This document shows positions 1 to 5,391 of a stretch of DNA of 7,242 nt, piece after piece. The stretch covers positions 1-7,242 of the forward strand of contig JAIRSQ010000172.1 of the NCBI GenBank assembly GCA_031255395.1, written 5' to 3'. The first letter of the stretch is position 1, and every line of letters starts with the position of its first letter. Below the pieces are notes generated by a model. The model ran no database searches. It had not been told where the DNA came from and worked only from the letters and a program-made list of their open reading frames with translations. The stretch comes from Spirochaetaceae bacterium. Lineage in GTDB: Bacteria > Spirochaetota > Spirochaetia > Treponematales > Breznakiellaceae. The position numbers were made by a program, and so were the translations under genes.

Positions 1-2
1 CG

Positions 3-557
3 TACCCGCTGGATGGCGAGACGGCGAATCTATGGGCGGAAGAGGACGCTGCGGCGGCCTTTTCGGGAATGATATACGGCTGGACCTTTGTATACGAGCC
101 GGGCGAACGGGCGCGGGGACTCCCTGAAATGTTGGAACTTGAAGCTCGGGGCGAGGTAAAGCCCGACGACACGCGGCTTGCGGTTACGGACGCGGAAGTT
201 CGGGATGGAATCTTATACATGACGGCGGACTATTCGCCGGATTACGCTCAGCAAAACAGGCTGCGGGAGTGGAGTAGCGCGTCCGTATCCGGCGCGCAGA
301 CGTTAGGTTTCGGGCCGTTGCAGGGCTGGGCTGGCGTTACAGGCCGCCGCCAGATAAAGGAGGCCGCTCTTAGGGACGCGATGAAAAAGGCTATCCGCCA
401 AAAAGCCAGACTTACGGAGCGCAACCGTCCCCGCGCGGTAACGGGCGTCATCGCCCTTTCAAAATTTCCGCTGTACCGTATGCAAAACGGCCTTTGGGCA
501 GCGACAGCCGAATTCCGCATCGAAGTAACCGAAATAATCCCATTTCCCGCTTATTGA
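3..557 (+). CDS. Unrecognised protein, 3' part only
   Basis: The reading frame is open from the first bases of the window (position 3) through the TGA-proximal stop at 555-557, so the gene begins outside the window. The ATG at 69 is an internal methionine with no Shine-Dalgarno sequence before it, and coding-like sequence (YPLDGETANLWAEED) precedes it. About 184 residues are visible. They include an aromatic stretch (MIYGWTFVYEP), a basic, probably helical segment rich in Lys/Arg/Ala, and a C-terminal region with alternating hydrophobic residues (TAEFRIEVTEIIPF) that looks like beta strands. No catalytic motif, lipobox or membrane segment is visible in this part. I do not recognise the family. 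Base composition is GC-rich (37 of 60 in bases 241-300), like the right half of the window and unlike the HEPN gene that follows. No convincing intrinsic terminator lies behind it. Confidence 0.7.
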   Translation, partial: YPLDGETANLWAEEDAAAAFSGMIYGWTFVYEPGERARGLPEMLELEARGEVKPDDTRLAVTDAEVRDGILYMTADYSPDYAQQNRLREWSSASVSGAQTLGFGPLQGWAGVTGRRQIKEAALRDAMKKAIRQKARLTERNRPRAVTGVIALSKFPLYRMQNGLWAATAEFRIEVTEIIPFPAY

Positions 558-614
558 GCGGCGGCGCATATTGCCTAAGCTCATATTTATCGGATATTGT
601 TATGAGGGAGAATT

Positions 615-686
615 ATGCCTTATAATGCCTCCAGGAACGCTTGCCGCGACGCGCTTGACGGCTCCGAATCGGGCAAACAGGAGTAA
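615..686 (+). CDS. Possible 23-residue leader peptide or gene remnant
   Basis: An ATG at 615 is preceded by a very good Shine-Dalgarno sequence, GAGGGAG at 604-610, with a 4-base spacer. It opens a 23-codon ORF (begins MPYNASRNACRD, ends GKQE) that stops with TAA at 684-686. Its last codons contain the sequence AGGAG (679-683), itself a ribosome-binding site placed correctly for the ATG at 693. The composition is GC-rich like the upstream gene, not AT-rich like the HEPN gene. It could be a genuine small protein, a leader peptide acting on the HEPN gene, or the remaining 5' end of a gene cut off when the HEPN gene was inserted. The sequence alone does not choose between these. No convincing promoter was found in the 57 bases in front of it, so it may be read through from the first gene. 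Confidence 0.35.
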   Translation: MPYNASRNACRDALDGSESGKQE

Positions 687-704
687 AGGTTGATGTCTGT
701 ATGA
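679..704 (+). promoter_or_regulatory. Ribosome-binding site and 3-codon mini-ORF coupled to the HEPN start
   Basis: AGGAG at 679-683 sits 9 bases before an ATG at 693. That ATG opens ATG-TCT-GTA-TGA, a three-codon ORF whose TGA (702-704) overlaps the ATG of the HEPN gene (701-703) in the classic ATGA arrangement. The HEPN ATG itself has only AAAGG (685-689) at a suitable distance (11 bases). The arrangement is seen directly. That it couples or limits HEPN translation is inference. Confidence 0.45.
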
Positions 705-1462
705 ACAAACGCCGAATTAAAATATTCGTAACGCTTTACGAACACCTGCTCCTTTTGCGGGAAGATGTCATCAACTTCCTGTCGGAAAAACTGCCGTTTT
801 TGTATTCTGAACGCTGGTGGGAAGAAGGCGTCGTAAACGCCTATGTTATACACAACCAAACGCTATATGACGATATACATTCTTTGTCAGGCTTTGATTT
901 CTCGGAATTGCTTAATATTTTGATATACAACTGGGAAAACATAGTGTTAGCCCGGAATTCCGTCGATTCCGTGCCGGATAACCGGAGTTTAAGATTGTTT
1001 TATAAAATGAAAACCATACGCAACGACCTGGCTCACCCTAACGACAACAAAATACGCTCCAGTGATTTTAAGAAATATATAGGTTATTTTACCGAGTTTT
1101 CAAAGATTATAAGCAATAACGCCGCTTATATCGAAAAGCTGAACAGGTATGTCAAATTTGAAAAATACGAAAATAGCGATATGGATTTGGAGCAGAAAAA
1201 ACTGCGTATTATCAAACTGATAGAAGACGAGGTTATCGAGCCGGCATTGTCCTGCGATACGTTGGACGAAGATGTAAAAGAAAGCCTTGTCGGAACGCTG
1301 ATAAAATTTGAAATATTGAATTCGCTAGAGGATATTAACGCGTTTTTTTCCCGCTCATTATTGTCGCCAAGCGGTAAAAACATCTATAAATTATTGCATG
1401 AAAACAACTTAAAGGCGTTTGAAGATATACTGGGAAAATACAATGAAATATACTATTCATAA
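701..1462 (+). CDS. Solitary HEPN-domain protein, Swt1-HEPN-like, putative ribonuclease
   Basis: This 253-residue protein has no signal peptide or membrane segment, so it is probably cytoplasmic. Residues about 36-140 resemble the Swt1-type HEPN domain: a WW pair at 39-40 (RWWEEGV), a helix with FSELLNILIYNW at 67-78, and the signature RNDLAH at 107-112. The last is the Rx4H motif (R107, H112) that forms the metal-independent active site of HEPN ribonucleases. Residues 150-253 are a charged, helical region of unknown kind. In known systems such domains are found in toxins, in RNA-processing factors and fused to phage-defence ATPases. Here no MNT-type antitoxin or ATPase lies next to it. ATG 701 is the only possible start, because the frame has a stop at 656-658 and no start codon between. 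Hand counts of three 60-base lines give 32-42% G+C against 62% in the preceding gene and 77% in a line of rlmN, which suggests horizontal transfer. The family assignment is by motif; the RNase activity is inferred. Confidence 0.7.
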   Translation: MNKRRIKIFVTLYEHLLLLREDVINFLSEKLPFLYSERWWEEGVVNAYVIHNQTLYDDIHSLSGFDFSELLNILIYNWENIVLARNSVDSVPDNRSLRLFYKMKTIRNDLAHPNDNKIRSSDFKKYIGYFTEFSKIISNNAAYIEKLNRYVKFEKYENSDMDLEQKKLRIIKLIEDEVIEPALSCDTLDEDVKESLVGTLIKFEILNSLEDINAFFSRSLLSPSGKNIYKLLHENNLKAFEDILGKYNEIYYS

Positions 1463-1509
1463 AAGCCCGCTCTGTTCGCTTCCCGCGGCAGCGCTGCCTG
1501 CCGAGATTT

Positions 1510-1558
1510 GCAATACGGCGAAAACGGCGCGTAAAACGCCGTTTTTGCGCCGTATTGC
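1510..1558 (+). terminator. Long hairpin with internal T-run behind the HEPN gene
   Basis: The left arm 1510-1529 (GCAATACGGCGAAAACGGCG) pairs with 1537-1558 across a CGTAAAA loop. The pairing is an 11-bp outer stem plus a 9-bp inner stem, offset by two extra bases on the right. The inner stem followed by TTTTT (1542-1546) has the form of an intrinsic terminator for the + strand. The outer stem has no T-run on either side, so the full structure is more an RNA hairpin than a standard terminator. A separate 12-bp perfect palindrome, GGCAGCGCTGCC, lies just before it at 1487-1498. Together these close the HEPN transcription unit about 50-100 bases behind its stop. Confidence 0.55.
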
Positions 1559-1583
1559 CAAAAAACGTTAATATTTATACAAT
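1555..1583 (+). promoter_or_regulatory. Sigma-70-type promoter for the lipoprotein gene
   Basis: TTGCCA (1555-1560) and TACAAT (1578-1583) each match the consensus -35 and -10 boxes at five of six positions, with an ideal 17-base spacer. Transcription would start near 1590, giving a leader of about 38 bases with AGGAGG (1618-1623) four bases before the ATG at 1628. The -35 box overlaps the right arm of the upstream hairpin. Confidence 0.6.
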
Positions 1584-1627
1584 AAGTTAGCGGAGATTGT
1601 TCCGCGCGCGGATTTTCAGGAGGAAAG

Positions 1628-2209
1628 ATGATTAAGCTAAGATTTTTTTTGGTTGTGTCTGTCATGGTTGCCGTTTTTTTTGCCGGTTGCGCCAAACCGC
1701 CAATCGAAGAGATGAACAACGCGGTTGCGGCTGTCAGCAGGGCGGAAAACGATCCGGACGTAGTCGCCTATGCGGCTCAGGCGCTCTCCCGCGCCCGCGA
1801 GGCTCTCGCCCAGATGCAGACTGAAGCGGACGCTAAGCGTTATGAATCAGCCAAGCGGCTGGCCGCCGAAGCGCAGTCTCTCGCTGAGAGAGCCATAAGC
1901 GACGGCCAGGCAGCGGCAGCGCGCGCGAAAGAGGACGCGGAAAACGCGATCCGCGCCATGCAAAACGCAATCAGCGAAACGGAACAGGTTTTAAACAACG
2001 CAAGCCGTTCCCCCCCGGCAGGCGTAAACATACAGGCGCTTGAAAAGGAGTTTTCGGACGCGCGCGGCATTGCAAATCAGGCGACAGTCGCGCAAAACGA
2101 AGGCAATTACAGCGAAGCCTTTGAAAAGAGCCAAGCCGTCCGCTCCGCGTTAAGTTCGATAAATTCGCGCCTTTCGCAGGCGGTCATTTCCGCTTCCCGC
2201 AAGAAATAG
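1628..2209 (+). CDS. Lipoprotein with DUF4398-like helical repeats
   Basis: This 193-residue protein starts with a lipoprotein signal: Lys3 and Arg5, a hydrophobic stretch (residues 6-18) and a lipobox FFAG-C with the lipidated Cys at 21. It is therefore predicted to be exported and anchored by lipid. The mature part is almost wholly alpha-helical and Ala/Glu/Arg-rich. A pattern of AxxALxxAREALAxM followed by YESAKRLAAEAQSLAERA resembles the DUF4398 family of small envelope lipoproteins, and a second, weaker copy of the same pattern lies at about 134-185 (IQALEKEFSDARGIANQA). The function of the family is not established; a structural or periplasmic role is a guess. The start is firm: AGGAGG lies four bases upstream and a good promoter precedes that. 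The gene is probably transcribed alone, between the hairpin at 1510-1558 and the convergent hairpin at 2228-2260. Confidence 0.75.
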   Translation: MIKLRFFLVVSVMVAVFFAGCAKPPIEEMNNAVAAVSRAENDPDVVAYAAQALSRAREALAQMQTEADAKRYESAKRLAAEAQSLAERAISDGQAAAARAKEDAENAIRAMQNAISETEQVLNNASRSPPAGVNIQALEKEFSDARGIANQATVAQNEGNYSEAFEKSQAVRSALSSINSRLSQAVISASRKK

Positions 2210-2227
2210 CAAAAACGAATCTGCCCC

Positions 2228-2260
2228 GCCTCCGTTTAACGCGCCGCGTTAAACGGAGGC
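2228..2260. terminator. 15-bp perfect hairpin between convergent genes, overlapping the rlmN 3' end
   Basis: GCCTCCGTTTAACGC (2228-2242) is an exact inverted repeat of 2246-2260 with a 3-base loop (GCC). It lies 19 bases behind the lipoprotein stop and contains the rlmN stop codon (TTA at 2236-2238, read as TAA), so the last residues of RlmN are coded within its right arm. It has no T-run on either side. It may be a bidirectional terminator, a 3'-end protecting stem or a block to convergent read-through. Confidence 0.5.
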
Positions 2261-3276
2261 GACGGACATCCCAGTTGGCCGCACGCTCCCGCGATGGAGC
2301 GTCCCTTTTTGCGGCGAAGCACGGTTTTAAGGCCGCGTTCCTCCAGAAAGGAGCGAAACCGCCCCAATTCGGTGGCGGACGGCTCTTTTAGCGGAGAGCC
2401 CTCGAACGCCAGCCCTCGCGCCGGATTCCACGGAATAAGGTTTACGACAACATCAAGCCCGCTGGCAAAAGCGGCCATCGCGTCGGCATCCTGAACGCTT
2501 GTATTGATGCCGCCCAGCATTACGGCTTCCAGCGTGATACGCCGTCCCCGCCGCTTCTGATGGTACATAATGGCCTCTTTCAGGCTGCCCAGCGGGTTGG
2601 CGGCGGCAGCCGGCATGAGCCGTCTGCGCAGGTCCTCGCGAGCCGTTGTGAGCGAAACGGCAAGCCTGACGGCGGGGCCGCTGTCGGCCAGGCTTACAAT
2701 GCCGTCGGCAAGCCCGCATGTTGACACGGTAACGCGGCGCGGCGAAGCCGTTTCGCAGAGCACTGAAAGGGAACGCCGCAACTCGACAAGGTTGAGCAGA
2801 GGCTCGCCCATCCCCATGATCACGATGTTGGAAATTCCGGGATATAGCGCGCGGATATGATAGAACTGTTCGGTGATTTCGGCGCTGTCCAGATTCCGTA
2901 TAAAACCCATGCTGCCAGTTTTACAGAAGACGCAACCCATAGGACAGCCAAGCTGGGTCGAAAGGCAGGCAGTCCGGCGTCCGGCGGCGTCTTGCAACAC
3001 AACCGCTTCGATAAGGCCGCCTTGGACGCTTATTTGCAATTTTATCGCGCCGCCGTCACTGTCTTCAAGCCTGTTGGCAACAGCCGTTTTTCGCAGACAG
3101 AAACGGCCGTCAAGCTCGTGCCGCAATGCGACAGGCAGGTTGTTCATAGCTTCAAACGAGCACGCGCCGCGGTTTATCCAGCCGAAGATCTGTTTGGAGC
3201 GATAAGCGGGGAGCGGAGAGAGCAATGTCTCAAGCTCGGCGGGAGGAACGCCGCTAAGCGACGGTTTTGACAGCAT
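2236..3276 (-). CDS. rlmN: Dual-specificity RNA methyltransferase RlmN
   Basis: This radical SAM enzyme methylates C2 of adenosine 2503 in 23S rRNA and of adenosine 37 in some tRNAs, in the cytoplasm, and so tunes translation accuracy and drug binding at the peptidyl transferase centre. The length of 346 residues is normal. The cluster motif CPMGCVFC gives Cys111, Cys115 and Cys118, with another conserved Cys seven residues ahead (Cys104, in CLSTQLG). The SAM-binding GMGEPLLN is at 155-162 and NLIPWNP at 279-285. The C-terminal AGACGQLG carries Cys332, the expected methyl-carrying cysteine (Cys355 in E. coli). All key residues are present. The ATG at 3274-3276 is the first possible start: the TPR gene's TAA lies three codons upstream in the same frame. 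No Shine-Dalgarno sequence is visible, so translation probably depends on coupling to the TPR gene. The 3' end lies in a strong hairpin. Confidence 0.96.
   Translation of the reverse strand: MLSKPSLSGVPPAELETLLSPLPAYRSKQIFGWINRGACSFEAMNNLPVALRHELDGRFCLRKTAVANRLEDSDGGAIKLQISVQGGLIEAVVLQDAAGRRTACLSTQLGCPMGCVFCKTGSMGFIRNLDSAEITEQFYHIRALYPGISNIVIMGMGEPLLNLVELRRSLSVLCETASPRRVTVSTCGLADGIVSLADSGPAVRLAVSLTTAREDLRRRLMPAAAANPLGSLKEAIMYHQKRRGRRITLEAVMLGGINTSVQDADAMAAFASGLDVVVNLIPWNPARGLAFEGSPLKEPSATELGRFRSFLEERGLKTVLRRKKGRSIAGACGQLGCPSPPFNAAR
2283..2310 (+). terminator. Possible + strand terminator inside rlmN (antisense)
   Basis: ACGCTCC (2283-2289) and GGAGCGT (2296-2302) form a 7-bp stem with a 6-base loop, followed by CCC and TTTTT (2306-2310). 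This has the order of an intrinsic terminator for transcripts leaving the lipoprotein gene, about 75-100 bases past its stop. The T-run is set off by three C and doubles as Lys codons of rlmN, so chance is a real alternative. Confidence 0.3.
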
Positions 3277-3282
3277 CAGCCA

Positions 3283-4425
3283 TTAAAATTCAGGGGTCGT
3301 GATATTTTCAAGCAATTCCTGCACGGCGGCGTTACGGATTCCAGTGCGCTGAAAGGCTTTAAGTATCTCGATCGCCTGTTCCCTGTTGTTTTTAAGCAGA
3401 TAGCATTCGGCCATATCCAGATAGGGACGATGGTTTTTAGGCTCGCACTGCACAAGTTTGACAAGGGAATCTATGGCGTCATCAACCCGTCCTTCTTGCC
3501 TGGCAATGGACGCAAGTCCCAAAGCGCCGTACAGGTCGAATTCTATGCTCAGGGCGCGGTTGTAGTATTCGGTCGCCTTGTCAAAATCATGCATATTGCA
3601 GTAAGCGTCGCCAGCGCGTGTTAGAATCACCTTGTTGCGCGGATCCTGCTGCAGTATGCGGTTCCAGTATTCAAGGGCGCGATGCGGCTGATTCAGCCCG
3701 CGGAAGCAGTCCCCAAGCCCGAACAGCGCGTAAAAGTTTGTAGGCTCGCGCTGCAAAGCCGCGTCGAAGTACGCGATGCCGTCATCAAAAGTCTTTAACT
3801 TGCGGTGGCAGTTACCTATAGAAGTAAGGACGCGAATATCCACGCAGGCCATATTACGGGTTTCCAGCATCTTTTCCCAGAAATACAGCGCGTCGCGGTA
3901 CTCCTTAAAATCGTAGTGCAGATGCCCCAGCCCTATGATGGCGTAAGGATTGTGAGCCTCCATCTCCAAAACTCTTTCATACTCTTCTTTGGAATTCTTG
4001 AAATCCCGCAGCTTCCGGTAAGCGTCAGCAATCCGCGTTAGCACGGTAATATTCCGTTCGTCATGCTTTAAGTATTCTTTCCAGACCTTTATCGCCATCG
4101 GGTACTGATTCAGCACTTTGTAGCAATCCGCAAGGCCGAACAGCGCGTAGTTGTTCCCCGGATGATAATCAAGGCAGCGCTCATAGTACGCCACGGCGTC
4201 GCGGTGCGCCCCCTGTTTGCGGCACGAATCGCCCATTCCTACAAGAGCGTAATTGTTTTCCATATCTATTTCTAAAATTTTCTTAAAACGGTCTAGGGCT
4301 TCGTTCACCCTGTTTTCTTTTAATAGCTGGTAACCTTCTTTCGACAGATCCGTTACAATCTGCCCGCAAGGAAAAGACTGCCCGTCTTCAAAGTTCTCAA
4401 AAACTCCAATGTTATCCATCACCAT
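3283..4425 (-). CDS. TPR-repeat protein of about ten repeats
   Basis: After a short N-terminal segment (about 24 residues), nearly the whole 380-residue protein is built of tetratricopeptide repeats, roughly ten of 34 residues. Typical examples are NNYALFGLADCYKVLNQY and YYERVLEMEAHNPYAIIG. No signal peptide or membrane segment is seen, so it should be a cytoplasmic scaffold that binds other proteins; the partner is not evident. Two repeat types alternate (see findings). The start is slightly open. ATG at 4423-4425 follows AAGGAG by only three bases, while the ATG two codons further in (4417-4419) has a nine-base spacing and may be the real start. Either way the gene overlaps the 3' end of the upstream 114-residue gene (by 14 or 8 bases), which implies translational coupling. 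It is followed at once by rlmN in the same frame. Confidence 0.88.
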   Translation of the reverse strand: MVMDNIGVFENFEDGQSFPCGQIVTDLSKEGYQLLKENRVNEALDRFKKILEIDMENNYALVGMGDSCRKQGAHRDAVAYYERCLDYHPGNNYALFGLADCYKVLNQYPMAIKVWKEYLKHDERNITVLTRIADAYRKLRDFKNSKEEYERVLEMEAHNPYAIIGLGHLHYDFKEYRDALYFWEKMLETRNMACVDIRVLTSIGNCHRKLKTFDDGIAYFDAALQREPTNFYALFGLGDCFRGLNQPHRALEYWNRILQQDPRNKVILTRAGDAYCNMHDFDKATEYYNRALSIEFDLYGALGLASIARQEGRVDDAIDSLVKLVQCEPKNHRPYLDMAECYLLKNNREQAIEILKAFQRTGIRNAAVQELLENITTPEF

Positions 4426-4756
4426 TTTCTCCTTCGTGAATAAGGTTTTTCACCATGAAGGAAAGATCCATGATAATCTCGGCGGATTTCTTTTTATCCG
4501 GCGCGAGCCAGTACATTCGTAACGCGTCAATGGCGCGTCCCTTTGAACGGTAATAATCCCCTATTCTTGACAAACCGTCAGAATAACCGGTCGTTATAAA
4601 GATTCTGCGGGCACTTTCCACATCCCCTTGATTAAAAAGCATATTCCCTTTGCGGTTAAGCTGCGCCTTTTGCCGCCCGTCCATCGGGCGTTTTTCGCAG
4701 GATTTAAGAAAAATTGCCTCACCTTTAAAACGCTCCAATAATTCTGCTCTATTCAT
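4412..4756 (-). CDS. Small TPR-like protein, operon partner of the TPR protein
   Basis: This 114-residue protein has no signal peptide. Residues 32-54 (KGNMLFNQGDVESARRIF) and 58-86 (DGLSRIGDYYRSKGRAIDALRMY) look like two degenerate TPR or Sel1-like helix pairs. The N-terminal 30 residues and the C-terminal helix (MDLSFMVKNLIHEG) match nothing I know. It starts at ATG 4754-4756 with GGAGG (4769-4773) 12 bases upstream, a somewhat long spacing, and is the first gene of a unit with the 380-residue TPR protein and rlmN. The overlap with the TPR gene and the similar fold style suggest that the two act together, which is inference. No enzymatic function is claimed. Confidence 0.72.
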   Translation of the reverse strand: MNRAELLERFKGEAIFLKSCEKRPMDGRQKAQLNRKGNMLFNQGDVESARRIFITTGYSDGLSRIGDYYRSKGRAIDALRMYWLAPDKKKSAEIIMDLSFMVKNLIHEGENGDG

Positions 4757-4787
4757 AATATACCTAACCCTCCAAAAAAAATCATTC

Positions 4788-4815
4788 TTTTTAATAAAAT
4801 TTACGCAAATGGCAA
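4788..4815 (-). promoter_or_regulatory. Likely promoter for the TPR-TPR-rlmN unit
   Basis: Read on the - strand, TTGCCA (4810-4815; five of six matches) and TAAAAA (4788-4793; four of six) are separated by 16 bases in the AT-rich gap behind rsmD. The start would fall near 4781, leaving a 25-base leader that contains the Shine-Dalgarno sequence. The -35 box is identical to that of the lipoprotein promoter. Confidence 0.4.
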
Positions 4816-4830
4816 CGAATTCAGCGCGTT

Positions 4831-5391
4831 TTAGCCGAGAGCGTCTTTCTGTTTTACCGCCCGCTCTTCAATATGCCAAAAATCGACGACGGAACGCCCG
4901 TACTCGCGACGATCGGCAAGGACTAGGCAGCCGCCCCCGCGAGGGACATCCTCGCGGGGGCGGTGCGTCATCAGCAGGCTGTCCTCGTTCATAAGGGCCG
5001 ATACCGCTATGGAAACCGCCAGTTCATGCCTGAACCTGTACGGAAACGGCGGGTCGCAGAATATATAATCAAAGGAGCGTTTTGCCCGCCTTATATACAG
5101 TTCCGCCGCCATAAAGCGGCAGTTTATCCTGACGGGGGCTATGGCGGCGTTTTTTAGCAATGTTCCCCGTTTGAGCCCGTCCGCTTCGACAGCTTCCACC
5201 GGCGACGCCCCCCGCGAGGCCGCTTCAAGCGCGACGATCCCGGATCCGGCAAACAGATCCAAGAATGACCGGGCGCTTATATCGCCAAGCGCCGCAAACA
5301 CCGACTCCCTCATCCTGTCCATAGCCGGACGGATCGTCCCCGGCGGCGTTTCGACACGCCTGCCTCGCAGAACGCCACCCGTTATCCGCAT
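4831..5391 (-). CDS. rsmD: 16S rRNA (guanine966-N2)-methyltransferase RsmD
   Basis: RsmD adds a methyl group from SAM to N2 of G966 in 16S rRNA, in the 30S head near the P site. The 186-residue length fits the family. The N-terminus MRITGGVLRGRRVETP and RPAMDRMRES are the family's opening signature. FLDLFAGSGIVALEA (43-57) is the SAM-binding glycine loop, and DPPF (113-116) is the catalytic motif of amino-N-methyltransferases. The C-terminal region, including RPREDVPRGGG, is coded partly by a perfect GC-rich hairpin. ATG 5389-5391 directly follows the TAG of the upstream gene with no base between, and no clear Shine-Dalgarno sequence is seen, so translation is likely coupled. In many bacteria rsmD is followed by coaD; here an AT-rich gap and a TPR unit follow instead. 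Confidence 0.95.
   Translation of the reverse strand: MRITGGVLRGRRVETPPGTIRPAMDRMRESVFAALGDISARSFLDLFAGSGIVALEAASRGASPVEAVEADGLKRGTLLKNAAIAPVRINCRFMAAELYIRRAKRSFDYIFCDPPFPYRFRHELAVSIAVSALMNEDSLLMTHRPREDVPRGGGCLVLADRREYGRSVVDFWHIEERAVKQKDALG
4931..4963. repeat. 14-bp perfect GC-rich inverted repeat inside rsmD
   Basis: CCGCCCCCGCGAGG (4931-4944) and CCTCGCGGGGGCGG (4950-4963) are exact reverse complements around a 5-base loop (GACAT). The element is in frame within the C-terminal coding region of rsmD and has no T-run. It would form a very stable stem in the mRNA. Confidence 0.7.

Noticed and set aside
69..557. A complete gene starting at ATG 69
   Set aside because: The frame is open to the window edge with coding-like residues ahead, and no ribosome-binding site precedes the ATG. 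It is treated as a 5'-truncated gene.
571..600. Promoter TTGCCT-18-TATTGT before the small ORF
   Set aside because: Only four of six matches in each box, and transcription would start inside the ribosome-binding site at 604-610.
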